Positions 1 to 10,637 of a stretch of 64,000 bases of DNA are shown here, in pieces (position 1 is the stretch's first letter; every line of letters starts with the position of its first letter). Both the position numbers and the translations under genes were made by a program. This DNA is from Variovorax sp. PBL-E5 (GTDB lineage Bacteria > Pseudomonadota > Gammaproteobacteria > Burkholderiales > Burkholderiaceae_C), in the NCBI RefSeq assembly GCF_901827185.1, contig NZ_LR594671.1, forward strand, positions 744,001-808,000, in the 5' to 3' direction. Below the pieces are notes generated by a model. The model was not told the origin of the DNA, made no database searches, and was given only the letters and a program-made list of their open reading frames with translations.

Positions 1-258
1 GCCGAGCCGTTCGACCCACGCGTGCTGCTGCAGGATGCCCAGCACCGCGCCCAGCGCGTAGACACTCGAGGCCCACACCAGCTCGTCGGCTGTCGCGCTG
101 ATGCCGCCGGCGATGTAGCTGGCGAAGAAGGCGAAGAGCGCGTTGTCGAAGTAGTCGATCGCGGTCACGAGACCGATGGCCCACGGCATCAGCGCGGCCA
201 GCGCCATGCCGCCGCGGCCGGGCGATGCGGAGATCGATGCGCAGGCCGAGGCATTCAT
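1..258 (-). CDS. MFS drug exporter, N-terminal part (runs off window edge)
   Basis: Reading the minus strand from an ATG at 258 gives 86 residues with no stop before the window edge, so this is the N-terminus of a longer protein. After a short polar leader there is a first membrane segment (about residues 18-50) containing AIDYFDNALF, then ADELVWASSVYALGAVLGIL. This spacing of acidic residues and Trp is what TM1-TM2 of DHA2 (EmrB/QacA-like, 14-TM) major facilitator exporters look like, so proton-driven efflux at the inner membrane is likely. It lies 80 bases downstream of the merR-type gene on the same strand, so the regulator probably controls it. The substrate cannot be told. The subfamily call rests on the first two helices only. 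Confidence 0.75.
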   Translation of the reverse strand, partial: MNASACASISASPGRGGMALAALMPWAIGLVTAIDYFDNALFAFFASYIAGGISATADELVWASSVYALGAVLGILQQHAWVERLG

Positions 259-338
259 GGGTGCACCCTTGGCGCTTCGCGCCTTCCCGCAAAGCGGGAG
301 CGAGCTTGCCTGGAGCGGTCCGGCGCGGCGCTCATGGG

Positions 339-827
339 TCAGGCTTTCGCTGCGCCTTGCGCGCGCTCGCGCCGGGCGAGTGCCGTCTCGACCGGCTCGC
401 CTGCCAGGCGCCGTTCCACGTAGTCGAGATCGCGCCGCAATTGCGCCTGCAGCGCGGCGGCTTCCTTGAGCTGCGCGCGCACCTGCGCGACCCGGGTGTC
501 GAGCGCCTCGAGCTGGGCCGCGAGCGTTGCCTTCAGCGTCTTCAGCGACGCCTTGGACAGGTGCGGCCGTCCGCCGTCCGCAGGCGCCTCGTAGGGCTGC
601 TGCAGCATGGCGGTGATGGTCGCGAGCGAGAAGCCCAGCGAGCGCATGCGCAGCGCGCGGGCGAGCTTGCCGAGATCGGCCGCTTCGTAGAGCCGGTAGC
701 GGCCCTCGCTGCGCGACGGCACCACGATGCCGAGTTCCTCGTAGTACTTGAGCGTGCGCGGCGTCACGCCGAGCCTGGCCGCGGCATCCCGCACCGTGAG
801 AGGGGTGGGAGGGGCCGCGGCGTTCAT
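339..827 (-). CDS. MerR-family transcriptional regulator
   Basis: This 162-residue DNA-binding regulator begins with the MerR winged helix-turn-helix (about residues 10-80; VTPRTLKYYEELGIVVPSR and the wing GRYRLYEAADL), followed by a long dimerisation coiled coil rich in Ala/Leu/Gln (about 92-145). There is no Cys-rich C-terminal metal loop, so it is not a mercury or copper sensor of the classical type. It sits just upstream of, and on the same strand as, the MFS exporter gene, the usual arrangement for a regulator of a drug pump. An imperfect dyad at 861-892, between its start and the divergent riboswitch, is a candidate autoregulatory operator. The ATG at 827 gives the full HTH. Confidence 0.88.
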   Translation of the reverse strand: MNAAAPPTPLTVRDAAARLGVTPRTLKYYEELGIVVPSRSEGRYRLYEAADLGKLARALRMRSLGFSLATITAMLQQPYEAPADGGRPHLSKASLKTLKATLAAQLEALDTRVAQVRAQLKEAAALQAQLRRDLDYVERRLAGEPVETALARRERAQGAAKA

Positions 828-860
828 GGAAGCAAGGGTTCGGAAATGAGCCTCCAGTAT

Positions 861-892
861 ACCTAAACGTGTACGTTCACGTACAGGTTAGG
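861..892. promoter_or_regulatory. Candidate MerR operator dyad
   Basis: CCTAA (862-866) and TTAGG (888-892) bracket GTAC repeats, giving an imperfect dyad 34-65 bases upstream of the merR-type start. The spacing suits a MerR-family site between the -35 and -10 boxes. That it is the operator is inferred from position and symmetry. Confidence 0.4.
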
Positions 893-937
893 CCGGCAAG
901 CGGCTGCGCGGGAGTGCCTCGTGATAGGATCGCGCCC

Positions 938-1056
938 GTCATTGGGGAGTAGCTTCTCTTCCTTCGCGAAAGAGGCTGTCGTCAACATACTTGGCTCTTC
1001 CCGGGCCATGGCGCCAGCGGCCCTTGGGCTTGGCAAGACCTTTGACCACATCGCCT
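938..1056 (+). promoter_or_regulatory. yybP-ykoY manganese riboswitch
   Basis: The segment carries the conserved blocks of the yybP-ykoY aptamer in the right order. These are GGGGAGTAGC at 944-953, a hairpin with a TTCG loop (CTCTT ... AAGAG, 956-974), GTCAACATAC at 981-990, and CAAGACCTTTGACC at 1034-1047. This aptamer binds Mn2+ and is known to precede Mn efflux genes (MntP, TerC, UPF0016 and P-type ATPases). Here it ends about 60 bases before a UPF0016/TMEM165-family gene. A -10-like TAGGAT at 925-930 would start transcription just before the aptamer. The bases from 1057 to 1110 are the likely expression platform, including the AAGGAG ribosome site at 1104-1109. No covariance search was run. 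Confidence 0.88.
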
Positions 1057-1114
1057 TCGGATTGGCCGGCGGCGCCTTGTGGTCATTCGTCCTGTCGCCG
1101 GCCAAGGAGTTGTT

Positions 1115-1690
1115 TTGGAAGCCTTTCTTGTTTCCACGGGCATCGTGGCCCTCGCCGAGATCGGCGACAAGACCCAGTTGCTCGCCTTCATCCTCGCGGC
1201 CAAGTTCCGCAAGCCCGTGCCCATCATCCTGGGCATCCTGACCGCGACCATCGCCAACCATTCCGCCGCCGGTGCGCTCGGCGCCTGGATCACCACCGTC
1301 GTCGGGCCCGAGATCCTGCGCTGGGTGCTGGGCGTGTCGTTCATCGCGATGGCCGGCTGGACGCTGATCCCCGACAAGTTCGACGAGAGCGAAGCGAAGT
1401 TCGGCCACTTCGGCGTCTACGGCACCACGGTGCTCGCCTTCTTTCTGGCCGAGATGGGCGACAAGACGCAGATCGCCACCGTCGCGCTGGCCGCGCAATA
1501 CCATTCCTTCTTCACGGTGGTGGCCGGCACCACGCTGGGCATGATGATCGCCGACGGGCCGGCCGTGCTGCTCGGCGACCGTATCGCGAACCGCATGCCG
1601 GTCAAGCTGGTGCACCGGATCGCGGCCGCGATCTTCCTGATTCTCGGCGTCGCCACGCTGGCCGGGGCCGGCGCGCGCTGGGGCTTCTGA
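1115..1690 (+). CDS. TMEM165/GDT1 (UPF0016) family Mn2+ exporter
   Basis: This small inner-membrane cation exporter is about 191 residues. It has the duplicated family signature E-x-G-D-K-T-Q at residues 15-21 (EIGDKTQ) and 113-119 (EMGDKTQ), each in the first helix of a three-helix half; about six membrane segments are visible. Bacterial relatives export Mn2+ (Vibrio MneA, cyanobacterial Mnx), probably against protons. The TTG at 1115 is preferred because AAGGAG lies five bases upstream and the protein then begins directly with the first helix; a GTG at 1079 in the same frame would lie within the expression platform and lacks such a site. The Mn riboswitch upstream supports the ion assignment: high Mn2+ should switch expression on. 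The gene ends three bases from the convergent pgm stop. Confidence 0.9.
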   Translation: MEAFLVSTGIVALAEIGDKTQLLAFILAAKFRKPVPIILGILTATIANHSAAGALGAWITTVVGPEILRWVLGVSFIAMAGWTLIPDKFDESEAKFGHFGVYGTTVLAFFLAEMGDKTQIATVALAAQYHSFFTVVAGTTLGMMIADGPAVLLGDRIANRMPVKLVHRIAAAIFLILGVATLAGAGARWGF

Positions 1691-1693
1691 GGC

Positions 1694-3349
1694 TCAGGCC
1701 GCGGGCGCGATCGCCGCGTCGACCATGGCCTGCGCTTCCTGCAGGATGCGCTGCAGATGCTCGGGCCCGTCGAAGCTCTCGGCGTAGATCTTGTAGATGT
1801 CCTCGGTGCCCGAGGGCCGCGCCGCGAACCAGCCCTTGGGCGCGATGACCTTGATGCCGCCGATCGCCGCATCGTTGCCCGGCGCGCGGCTCAGAATGCG
1901 CTCGATCTTCTCGCCGGCCAGCGCGCTCGAGCCGACCTGCTGCGGCGTCAGCGCGGCCAGCTGCTTCTTCTGCTGCACGGTGGCCGGCGCATCCACCCGG
2001 CTCGCCGCGGGGCTGCCGAACTCGCGGCCCAGGTCCGCATAGAGCGCGCCCGGGTCGCGCCCCATGCGCGCGGTGATCTCGGCCGACAGCAGCGCGGCGG
2101 TGATGCCGTCCTTGTCGGTGGTCCACACCGAGCCGTCGCGGCGCAGGAAGGTCGCGCCCGCGCTTTCCTCGCCGGTGAAGCCGAGCGAGCCGTCCTGCAG
2201 GCCTTCGGTGAACCACTTGAAGCCGACCGGCACTTCATAGAGCTTGCGCCCGAGCCGCGCCGCCAGCCGGTCGATCAGCGCGGTCGAGACCACCGTCTTG
2301 CCCACCGCCGCCTGCGCCGGCCATTGCGGCCGATGCTGGAACAGATAGTCGATGCAGACCGACAGGTAGTGATTGGGCGGCAGCAGGCCCGTGCCGGCCG
2401 TGACGATGCCATGCCGGTCATGGTCGGTGTCGCAGGCGAAGCCGATGTCGAAGCGGTCCTTGATGTCGAGCAGCCGTTGCATTGCATAAGGCGACGACGG
2501 GTCCATGCGGATCTGGCCGTCCCAGTCCAGCGTCATGAAGCGGAAGGTCGGATCGACCGCGTCGCTGACCACCGTGAGGTCGAGCCCGTAGCGGTCGGCG
2601 ATGGCGGCCCAGTAATGCACGCCCGCGCCGCCGAGCGGATCGACGCCCATGCGGACCTTGGCATCGCGGATCGCCCCCATGTCGATCGCGCTGCCCAGGT
2701 CGTCGACATAGGCGCGCAGGAAATCGTGGCGGTGCGTGGTCGGCGCCTGCAAGGCCTTCTCGTACGGCATGCGCTTCACGCCGGCCAGCCGCTGTTCGAT
2801 GAAGCGGTTGGCCGCGGCCTCGACGCCGCCCGTGATGTCCTGGCCGGCCGGCCCGCCGTTGGGCGGGTTGTACTTGAAGCCGCCGTCGCGCGGCGGATTG
2901 TGCGAGGGCGTGACGACAATGCCGTCGGCCAGGCCGGCCGTGCGCCCGCGGTTGTAGACCAGGATCGCATGCGAGATCGCGGGCGTCGGCGTGAACTCGT
3001 CGTTCACTGCCAGCATCACCTCGACGCCGTTGGCGGCCAGCACCTCGAGCGCGCTCGCGCAGGCCGGCGCCGACAGCGCGTGCGTGTCGATGCCCATGAA
3101 CAGCGGCCCGTCGATGCCCTGTGCACGGCGGTAGTCGCAGATCGCCTGCGTGATCGCCAGCACATGCCATTCGTTGAACGAGCGCTCGAAGGCCGAGCCG
3201 CGATGGCCCGAGGTGCCGAACGCGACGCGCTGCGACGCCACGCCCAGGTCCGGAATGTCCGCGTGGTACGCGGCGAGCAGCGCACCGACATCGATGAGCG
3301 ACGAGGCAGGCGCCGGCTTGCCGGCGAGGGGGCTGATGTGTGTGGCCAT
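1694..3349 (-). CDS. pgm: Phosphoglucomutase (alpha-D-glucose-phosphate specific)
   Basis: This cytoplasmic enzyme interconverts glucose 1-phosphate and glucose 6-phosphate, feeding the pathway encoded upstream. At 551 residues it is normal length and has all four family loops: TPSHNP with the phosphorylated Ser near residue 149, the Mg-binding DTDHDRHG near 307-314, the sugar-binding GEESAG near 392-397, and the phosphate-binding RPSGTE near 510-515. The ATG at 3349 follows the tkt stop by 11 bases, and the protein then starts [10 protein letters not shown], as Pgm proteins do. The frame stays open further upstream to 3619, but that part lies inside tkt. It is the last gene of the gnd-zwf-HAD-tal-tkt-pgm operon. 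Confidence 0.95.
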   Translation of the reverse strand: MATHISPLAGKPAPASSLIDVGALLAAYHADIPDLGVASQRVAFGTSGHRGSAFERSFNEWHVLAITQAICDYRRAQGIDGPLFMGIDTHALSAPACASALEVLAANGVEVMLAVNDEFTPTPAISHAILVYNRGRTAGLADGIVVTPSHNPPRDGGFKYNPPNGGPAGQDITGGVEAAANRFIEQRLAGVKRMPYEKALQAPTTHRHDFLRAYVDDLGSAIDMGAIRDAKVRMGVDPLGGAGVHYWAAIADRYGLDLTVVSDAVDPTFRFMTLDWDGQIRMDPSSPYAMQRLLDIKDRFDIGFACDTDHDRHGIVTAGTGLLPPNHYLSVCIDYLFQHRPQWPAQAAVGKTVVSTALIDRLAARLGRKLYEVPVGFKWFTEGLQDGSLGFTGEESAGATFLRRDGSVWTTDKDGITAALLSAEITARMGRDPGALYADLGREFGSPAASRVDAPATVQQKKQLAALTPQQVGSSALAGEKIERILSRAPGNDAAIGGIKVIAPKGWFAARPSGTEDIYKIYAESFDGPEHLQRILQEAQAMVDAAIAPAA

Positions 3350-3360
3350 GGCGATGAAGC

Positions 3361-5448
3361 CTACTGCGCCGGCGCGTGCAGCGCCAGCTGTTCCTTGGCC
3401 GCCGCGACCACGTGCGCCGCATCGAAACCGAAGTGCGCCTCCACGACCTTGCCCGGCGCCGACAACCCGAACGAACGCATGCCGATGATCGCGCCACGCT
3501 GCCCCACGTAGCGCTCCCAGCCCAGCGGCGAGGCCGCTTCGACCGACACCCGTGCGGCAACCCCGGGCGGCAGCACGCTGTCGCGGTAGTCGGCGCCCTG
3601 GCGCTCGAACAGGTCCCACGAAGGCATGCTGATCACGCGGGCCGCGATGCCTTCGTCCTTCAGTTGCTCATAGGCCGCGACGCAGAGCGCGACTTCGCTG
3701 CCCGTCCCCAGCAGCAGCACGTCCGGTCGGCCGTTGTCCGCATCGGCCAGCACATAGGCGCCGCGGGCCAGGCCGCCGGCGCTCGCATACCTGCCGCGGT
3801 CGAGCGTCGGCAGCGCCTGGCGCGACAGCACCAGGCTCGCGGGACGGTCGTCCAGCTGCATCACCACGCGCCAGGCTTCGACCACCTCGTTGGCATCGGC
3901 CGGCCGCAGCAGCACCATGCCGGGCATCGCGCGCATCGACGCGAGCTGCTCGATCGGCTGGTGCGTGGGCCCGTCCTCGCCCATGCTGATCGAATCGTGC
4001 GTCCAGACGTAGATGACCGGCAGGCCCATCATGGCGCACAGGCGGATCGCGCCGCGGCAGTAGTCGGTGAAGACGAAGAAGCTGGCCGCGAAGGGCCGCA
4101 GCTTCGATGCCGCCATGCCGTTTGCGATGGCGCACATCGCATGCTCGCGAATGCCGAAATGGAAGTTGCGTCCGCCGAAGCCGCCGCTTTCAAAGGTGCC
4201 CGCGAATTCGAAGTTCAGCTGCGTCTTGGTCGACGGCGCCAGATCGGCGGCGCCGCCGAGCAGCCACGGGACCTGCCCGGCGATCGCATTCAGCACCTTC
4301 CCCGAGGCATCGCGCGTGGCCAGCCCCTTCGCGTCGGCGGGGAAGCTCGGCAGCGCGCTGTCCCAGCCGGCGGGCAGGGCGCGCTGCTGCATGCCGTCGA
4401 TCTGCACGGCAAGGTCGGGGTACTGCGCGCGGTAGCTCGCGAGCTGCGCCTTCCATGCCTCGTGCGCGCGAGCGCCGCGCCGGCCGAACAGCGCGCCGAA
4501 GTGCGCCTGCACGCCTTGCGGCACCGCGAACTGCGCGTCGGGATCGAAGCCGAAGAACTGCTTGGCCAGCCGCGCTTCCTCGGTGCCGAGCGGCTCGCCA
4601 TGCGCCTCCTTGGTGTCCTGCTTGTGCGGCGCGCCGTAGCCGATGTGGCTGTGCACGACGATCAGCGTCGGCCGGTCCTCGGTCGCGACGAAGGCCGCGA
4701 GGGCGCGCGTCACGGCTTCGAGGTCGTTCGCGTCCGCCACCCGGTGCACCCGCCAGCCATAGGCCTCGAAGCGCGCGCCGATGTCCTCTGTGGAGGTGAT
4801 CGAGGTCGGGCCTTCGATGCTGATCTGGTTGTCGTCGTAGATCCAGCACAGGTTGGCGAGCTTCAGGTGCCCGGCCAGCGACGCCGCCTCGCCGCTGATG
4901 CCTTCCATCATGTCGCCGTCGCCGCAGAGCGCATAGACCTTGTAGTCGAACACCGCGTGCCCGGGGCGGTTGTAGATGGCGGCGAGCCAGCGCTGCGCGA
5001 TCGCCATGCCCACGCTGTTGGCGACGCCCTGGCCGAGCGGCCCAGTGGTGACTTCGACGCCCGAGGTCCATCCGTATTCGGGATGCCCGGTGCAGCGGCT
5101 GCCGGCCTGGCGAAAGCTCTGCAGATCGGCCAGCGTGACCGCGAGCCGGTCCGTCTCGTTGTCAGCGTAGTGCGGCCCCTTCGCCTTCACGCCGCACAGG
5201 TACAGCAGGCTGTAGAGCAGCGCCGACGCATGGCCGACCGACAGCACGAAGCGGTCGCGGTTCGGCCATTCGGGGTCGTTCGGGTCGGAGCGCAGGAAGC
5301 GCTGCCATATGCAGTAGGCGGTCGGCGCCGCACCCATCGGCGTGCCCGGGTGGCCGGAGTGGGCCTTTTCGACCGCATCGATGGACAGCGTGCGCAGCGT
5401 ATTGATGCACAGCAGGTCGAGCGGCTCCGCCTCGTTTCCGCGGCTCAT
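3361..5448 (-). CDS. tkt: Transketolase
   Basis: This thiamine-diphosphate enzyme transfers two-carbon ketol units in the non-oxidative pentose phosphate pathway. The 695-residue protein has GHPGTPMG at 32-39, the ThDP/Mg motif GDGDMMEG near 170 with the partner Asn in YDDNQIS, the pyrimidine-domain ThDP contact [13 protein letters not shown] segment (here [10 protein letters not shown]), and the C-terminal domain, so it is complete. Its ATG at 5448 overlaps the tal stop as ATGA, indicating translational coupling. A much longer open frame on the opposite strand here is a codon-bias shadow. Whether this is the only transketolase of the genome cannot be told from the window. Confidence 0.96.
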   Translation of the reverse strand: MSRGNEAEPLDLLCINTLRTLSIDAVEKAHSGHPGTPMGAAPTAYCIWQRFLRSDPNDPEWPNRDRFVLSVGHASALLYSLLYLCGVKAKGPHYADNETDRLAVTLADLQSFRQAGSRCTGHPEYGWTSGVEVTTGPLGQGVANSVGMAIAQRWLAAIYNRPGHAVFDYKVYALCGDGDMMEGISGEAASLAGHLKLANLCWIYDDNQISIEGPTSITSTEDIGARFEAYGWRVHRVADANDLEAVTRALAAFVATEDRPTLIVVHSHIGYGAPHKQDTKEAHGEPLGTEEARLAKQFFGFDPDAQFAVPQGVQAHFGALFGRRGARAHEAWKAQLASYRAQYPDLAVQIDGMQQRALPAGWDSALPSFPADAKGLATRDASGKVLNAIAGQVPWLLGGAADLAPSTKTQLNFEFAGTFESGGFGGRNFHFGIREHAMCAIANGMAASKLRPFAASFFVFTDYCRGAIRLCAMMGLPVIYVWTHDSISMGEDGPTHQPIEQLASMRAMPGMVLLRPADANEVVEAWRVVMQLDDRPASLVLSRQALPTLDRGRYASAGGLARGAYVLADADNGRPDVLLLGTGSEVALCVAAYEQLKDEGIAARVISMPSWDLFERQGADYRDSVLPPGVAARVSVEAASPLGWERYVGQRGAIIGMRSFGLSAPGKVVEAHFGFDAAHVVAAAKEQLALHAPAQ

Positions 5449-6536
5449 GACCCGCTGGCGTGGGCCAGCCGCTGCGTCTTGCCTGCGAGTCCCTGCAGCA
5501 GTTTCTGCCACGACTTGGCGAACGCATCGGCGCCTTCGCGCTGCAGGCGCCCGGCGAGTGCATTCACGTCGATGCCTGCATGCTCGAACGCGGCCAGCAC
5601 CGTATCGGCATCGCCACCGTCGTCGGGCAGGCCGGGGCCCGGCCGGCCGTGGTCGGCGAAGGCCTTGAGCGTTTTCTCGGGCATCGTGTCGATGCTGTCG
5701 GGCCCGGCCAGCGCGTCGACGTAGAGCGTGTCGGGCGCGGCCGGATCCTTGGTGCCGGTGCTGGCCCACAGCATGCGCTGCGGCCGCGCGCCGGCGGCCG
5801 CGAGCTTCTGCCAACGCGGCGAGGCCAGCAGTTCGCGGTAGGCGCGCCAGGCCTGCATCGCGACCGCGATGCCGAGCCGGTTGCGCAGGCTGGGCGGTGC
5901 ACGGTCCTTCACCGCCACGTCCCAGCGGCTGATGAACAGCGACGCGACCGAGGTGACCTTCGGATCGCGTCCCGCGGCGATGCGCCGCTCGATGCCGCGC
6001 AGGTAGGCCTCGGCCGCGGCGACGTAGTGCGCGCTGGAAAACAGCAGCGTGACGTTGATCGGCACGCCCGCGAAGATCGATGCCTCGATCGCCGGAATAC
6101 CTTCGGGCGTGCCGGGGATCTTGATGAACAGATTCGGCCGTGCGGCGCGTGCATGGAGCTCGGCCGCGACCTGGATGGTGCCGGCCGTGTCGTTGGCCAG
6201 CAGCGGCGACACTTCGAGCGAGACCCAGCCGTCCACGCCATCGGTCGCGTCATGCACCGGGCGGAACAGGTCGGCCGCGCGCGCGAGGTCGTCGATCGCG
6301 AGGCCGAAGAACAGCGCTTCGTCCGACGCGCCCTTGCCCGCCTGCGCGCGGATCGCCGCGTCGTAGTCCTCGGAGCCGCCGATCGCCTGTTCGAAGATGG
6401 TCGGGTTCGAGGTCAGCCCGGTGACCGAGAATTCGTCGATGTAGCGCGCCAGCGTGCCGCTGTCGAGCAGCCCGCGCGTGATGTTGTCGAGCCAGAGGCT
6501 CTGGCCCTGTGCATGGAGCCGGTGTGTCGCGTTCAT
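5445..6536 (-). CDS. tal: Transaldolase
   Basis: The enzyme transfers dihydroxyacetone units between sedoheptulose 7-phosphate and glyceraldehyde 3-phosphate. The 363-residue protein shows LTSNPTIFEQA at 41-51 and the Schiff-base Lys139 in LFIKIPGT, the two hallmarks of the Tal family. Its length matches the long, TalB-unlike bacterial transaldolases found beside tkt or pgi rather than the roughly 220-residue MipB type. It overlaps the upstream HAD gene stop and the downstream tkt start by four bases each, so the three genes should be translated in step. Confidence 0.95.
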   Translation of the reverse strand: MNATHRLHAQGQSLWLDNITRGLLDSGTLARYIDEFSVTGLTSNPTIFEQAIGGSEDYDAAIRAQAGKGASDEALFFGLAIDDLARAADLFRPVHDATDGVDGWVSLEVSPLLANDTAGTIQVAAELHARAARPNLFIKIPGTPEGIPAIEASIFAGVPINVTLLFSSAHYVAAAEAYLRGIERRIAAGRDPKVTSVASLFISRWDVAVKDRAPPSLRNRLGIAVAMQAWRAYRELLASPRWQKLAAAGARPQRMLWASTGTKDPAAPDTLYVDALAGPDSIDTMPEKTLKAFADHGRPGPGLPDDGGDADTVLAAFEHAGIDVNALAGRLQREGADAFAKSWQKLLQGLAGKTQRLAHASGS

Positions 6537-7222
6537 GGTGTCTCCTGGAGGACGAGGGGATCGATGCCGAGCAGATCGCAGATGTGCGCGATCGTGTGAT
6601 CGGCAGGCGGGTGGCTCGCGAGGGTGTCGGGGTCGAGGGCATAGTGGCCCTGGCGCGGGAAGACCGTCGTCAGCCGCTCGCCCATCACCGCCTTCATGGC
6701 GCTCAGGATGCGCAGCTTGTCGTCCACCATCACGTAATGGCGCGCCGGATAGCGCTGCTGCACCGCGTCGAGCATCTGCTCTTTGTGGATGTAGATCAGC
6801 ACCCGGCCATCGACCGCATCCCACAGCCCCGAGCGTTGCACCTTGCGCGGCTGGAACACCACGTCGCCGTCCGTCAGGATCACCGTCGGGCCGCGGCGCT
6901 GCAGATGCGCGATGACCTCCAGCGCCCTCGGATAGAGCCGGTCGGCGAAGGGATAGTCGATGAGGAAGGTCGACATCTGCAACAGGCGCGGGTCGTTCAT
7001 CTCGTCGCTGAGTTCGCGCAGGCGATAGCGCTGCAGCGCGCCGAGGTAGTCGGTGTAGCCGAGCTCGTCGCGCAGCTCCTCGAAGTAGACCCAGTAGCGA
7101 TCGGCCTTGGCGCTGCCGAAGTCGCGCACCAGGTGCGCGCGCAGGTCGTCGACCACCACATCGTTGTCGAGCAGCGTGTTGTCGACGTCGAGCAGGAAGA
7201 CTACATCTGGCACCGCGTTCAC
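6533..7222 (-). CDS. HAD-superfamily hydrolase in the pentose phosphate operon
   Basis: This 229-residue protein of the haloacid dehalogenase fold begins with motif I DVDNT (nucleophile Asp12, general acid Asp14). It has a helical cap of about 90 residues, a motif II in VILTDGD and a C-terminal motif IV MVDDK. Phosphatase activity on a small sugar phosphate is the most likely role, but the substrate is not evident. It starts with GTG at 7222, overlapping the zwf stop, and its own stop overlaps the tal start, so it is locked into the operon. That placement suggests either removal of a dead-end sugar phosphate (metabolite repair) or control of an intermediate pool; both are inferences. Confidence 0.85.
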   Translation of the reverse strand: MNAVPDVVFLLDVDNTLLDNDVVVDDLRAHLVRDFGSAKADRYWVYFEELRDELGYTDYLGALQRYRLRELSDEMNDPRLLQMSTFLIDYPFADRLYPRALEVIAHLQRRGPTVILTDGDVVFQPRKVQRSGLWDAVDGRVLIYIHKEQMLDAVQQRYPARHYVMVDDKLRILSAMKAVMGERLTTVFPRQGHYALDPDTLASHPPADHTIAHICDLLGIDPLVLQETP

Positions 7223-8649
7223 AGGGCGGGCTCCTTGCCGGCCGCGGGCGCGCCGGGGTCGGGGTTGTGCCAGCCGCCGTCAGCCGCAATCAGCCGGTCC
7301 GCCGCGGGCGGGCCCCAGCTGCCGGGCGGGTAGATCGAGACCGGCGGATGCTGCGTGAGCACCGGATCGACCACCGCCCATGCGGCCTCGACCGCGCCCT
7401 CGCGCGTGAACAGCGCATCGTCGCCCGCCATCGCATCGCCGATCAGCCGTTCGTAGGGCGTCTTCTCGCCGGCTTCTTCCTCGACCAGGCAGAGCTCGCG
7501 CTGGTCGCCGACGAATTCCTGGCCCGCGCGCTTCACGCGTGCGGCCAGTGCGATGCATGAGCGCGGCGACAGATGAAAGCGCAGGTAGTTCGCGTCCTCG
7601 CACTGCGCCGCATCCGCGAACAGCGCCTGCGGCGGCGGCTTGAGTCGCACCAGCACTTCGCACGCGGTCTCGGGCAGCATCTTGCCGGAGCGCAGGTACC
7701 AGGGCACGCCGCTCCAGCGCCAGGAGTCGATGTACAGCCGCACGGCGCAATAGGTCTCGACGTCCGAGTCCTTCGCGACCTGCGGTTCGTCGCGGTAGCC
7801 GGCGTACTGGCCGCGCACCATGTCGGCGGCGCGCAGCGGGCGCATCGCCTCGAAGACGCTGGTCTTCTGTCGGTGCACGGCCGCGAAGCCGCGCTGCGAC
7901 GGCGGCTCCATCGCCAGCAGCGCGACGACCTGCATCAGGTGGTTCTGGATCACGTCGCGCAGGCAGCCCGCGCTTTCGTAGAACGCGCCGCGGCCCTCGA
8001 CGCCGAAGGACTCGGCCAGCGTGATCTGCACGCTCGCGATGTGGTCGCGGTTCCAGATCGGCTCGAGAAAGGAATTGGCGAAGCGGAAATACAGGATGTT
8101 CATGATCGCTTCCTTGCCGAGGAAGTGATCGATGCGGAAGATCGCATCTTCCGAGAACACCGACAGCGCGACGCGGTTGAGTTCGCGCGCCGATGCGAGG
8201 TCGCGGCCGAAGGGCTTCTCGACGATGACGCGCGCATGCGCGGCCAGGCCGGCCGCGCCCAGGCCCTGGATCACCGCCGGGAACAGCGCCGGCGGAATCG
8301 CGAGGTAGTGCGCGGGGCGCTGCGCGGCGCCGAGCGCCTGCTTGAGCGCCGCGAAGACCTTGGGGTCCTTGTAGTCGCCTTGCACATAACGCAGCTGCGA
8401 CAGCAGGCGCTCGAGCGCCTTCGCATCGTCGATCGCGCCGGCCTCTTCGATGCTCTTCTTCGCGCGTTCGCGCAGTTGTTCGAGCGTGCAGTCGGTCGAG
8501 GCGACACCGATCACCGGTACCGCGAGCGCGCCGCGCCGGCACAGCGCGTAGAGCGCCGGAAAGATCTTCTTGTAGGCGAGGTCGCCGGTGACCCCGAACA
8601 GCACCAGTGCGTCGGAGGGCTCGGCCGCGGGGGCGGAAGGATCTCGCAT
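7219..8649 (-). CDS. zwf: Glucose-6-phosphate 1-dehydrogenase
   Basis: This is the first enzyme of the oxidative pentose phosphate and Entner-Doudoroff routes, oxidising glucose 6-phosphate to 6-phosphogluconolactone with NAD(P)+. The 476-residue protein is full length: Rossmann segment [12 protein letters not shown] (17-28), EKPFG (144-148) and the catalytic RIDHFLGKE (172-180). The ATG at 8649 directly abuts the gnd stop at 8650, and the stop overlaps the GTG of the HAD gene. No lactonase gene (pgl) lies in the operon, so lactone opening must be spontaneous or encoded elsewhere. Confidence 0.96.
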   Translation of the reverse strand: MRDPSAPAAEPSDALVLFGVTGDLAYKKIFPALYALCRRGALAVPVIGVASTDCTLEQLRERAKKSIEEAGAIDDAKALERLLSQLRYVQGDYKDPKVFAALKQALGAAQRPAHYLAIPPALFPAVIQGLGAAGLAAHARVIVEKPFGRDLASARELNRVALSVFSEDAIFRIDHFLGKEAIMNILYFRFANSFLEPIWNRDHIASVQITLAESFGVEGRGAFYESAGCLRDVIQNHLMQVVALLAMEPPSQRGFAAVHRQKTSVFEAMRPLRAADMVRGQYAGYRDEPQVAKDSDVETYCAVRLYIDSWRWSGVPWYLRSGKMLPETACEVLVRLKPPPQALFADAAQCEDANYLRFHLSPRSCIALAARVKRAGQEFVGDQRELCLVEEEAGEKTPYERLIGDAMAGDDALFTREGAVEAAWAVVDPVLTQHPPVSIYPPGSWGPPAADRLIAADGGWHNPDPGAPAAGKEPAL

Positions 8650-9681
<1,032 letters not shown>

Positions 9682-9915
9682 TGAGATGCTCCTGTCGTTC
9701 GACGCGCCTGGGTGGCGCGATCCGGCGCCAAGGGGCGCGGTTCCCAGTGTGAGCCCCCGCGGCCCGTCGAGTTCCTTGGGCAATGCGCAGCTTCGTCTCT
9801 GTTCTTGCGCCGGACCTCGGAGCATGCGCCCATCATCCTCCCATCCGCGCCAGCCGGGAGGCTGCCCGTCGGTCGGGATTTTTCCTGTCGCCGGGCGACC
9901 GGCGACGCGGCGGTC
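9682..9915. other. Intergenic region upstream of the gnd operon
   Basis: This non-coding stretch of 234 bases separates the gnd start from the end of the TetR gene on the same strand. It should hold the promoter of the pentose phosphate operon, but I see no clear -35/-10 pair, strong dyad or terminator in it. Confidence 0.4.
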
Positions 9916-10500
9916 TCAGCGCGCGGTGCCCGGCTGCGAACCGACCAGCATCCGGCTGAAGAGCCGCGCCGCGCTCGCGGTGAAGGCCATCCCGTGTTCC
10001 AGATGCACGTTCATCGCGAAGCCGTCGAAGGCCATCAGCACGATGCCGGCGATCACCTGGCTCTCGGCCGCCGTCACCGACAGGCAGTCCGCGAGCAGCA
10101 CCGCCACGCGGCCCTGGAACAGTTCGCGCAGGTGCGGGCTGTAGTCGTCGCCGCCGCCGGTGGTCGACAGCGCTTGCATGATGTTCTTGGCGAAGCCGTT
10201 GTTCTCGCGCGGCAGGTCGCGCCACAGGATCGCGAGCAGGCGCTCCAGCCGCTCCTGCGGCACGGCGATCTTCTTGAGCGAGCGGTCGAGGCGGTCGAGC
10301 CGCTCCTTCAGCCAGGGCTCGTAGAGCGTGTAGAGGATGTCCATCTTCGAGCGGAAATAGACGTACACGTTGGCCGTCGAGATGCCCGCCTCGCGCGCGA
10401 TCGCCGGGATCGAGGTGTCGCTGTAGCCCTGCGCCGAGAACAGCCGGAACGCGGCCGCCAGGATCGCTTCGCGCACGTCTTGTTTCTTGGTCTGTGACAT
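9916..10500 (-). CDS. TetR/AcrR-family regulator divergent from the nicX-like operon
   Basis: This 194-residue repressor-type protein has an N-terminal TetR helix-turn-helix (residues 30-49, SIPAIAREAGISTANVYVYF) and a helical ligand-binding domain of unassigned specificity. The ATG at 10500 (MSQTKKQDV) is chosen because it precedes the HTH by the usual 10-30 residues; an upstream ATG at 10599 would run through the promoter of the divergent gene. Its start lies 137 bases from the nicX-like start, so it probably represses that operon until a pathway compound binds. No other regulator lies near the operon's 5' end. Confidence 0.88.
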   Translation of the reverse strand: MSQTKKQDVREAILAAAFRLFSAQGYSDTSIPAIAREAGISTANVYVYFRSKMDILYTLYEPWLKERLDRLDRSLKKIAVPQERLERLLAILWRDLPRENNGFAKNIMQALSTTGGGDDYSPHLRELFQGRVAVLLADCLSVTAAESQVIAGIVLMAFDGFAMNVHLEHGMAFTASAARLFSRMLVGSQPGTAR

Positions 10501-10637
10501 CTCGGTTCGATCCTGTTCCGGTGGATTGCGGCATTCTCTCAAAAATGAATGGTATTCGCTATTGACAGCCGGTTGATTGATTTCTAAAGTACTTTTCACA
10601 TCACCGGCCGTTGGTGAGAAATTTCAGGATTCAATCC
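10501..10637. promoter_or_regulatory. Divergent promoter region, TetR gene / nicX-like operon
   Basis: On the plus strand, TTGACA (10562-10567) and TAAAGT (10585-10590) are separated by 17 bases, a good sigma-70 promoter for the catabolic operon. Two dyads flank it: GAAT-GGT-ATTC (10547-10557), just before the -35 box, and TCACC/GGTGA (10601-10617), just after the -10 box near the likely start of transcription. Either could be the TetR operator. AGGA at 10627-10630 is the ribosome site for the ATG at 10638. The region is visibly AT-richer than the genes around it. Confidence 0.6.

Noticed and set aside
3376..5724. Very long plus-strand open frame (782 codons) opposite tkt and tal
   Set aside because: The opposite strand encodes complete, motif-bearing transketolase and transaldolase; the plus-strand product is Arg/Ala/His-rich with no domain. 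It is a shadow of GC-rich codon bias.
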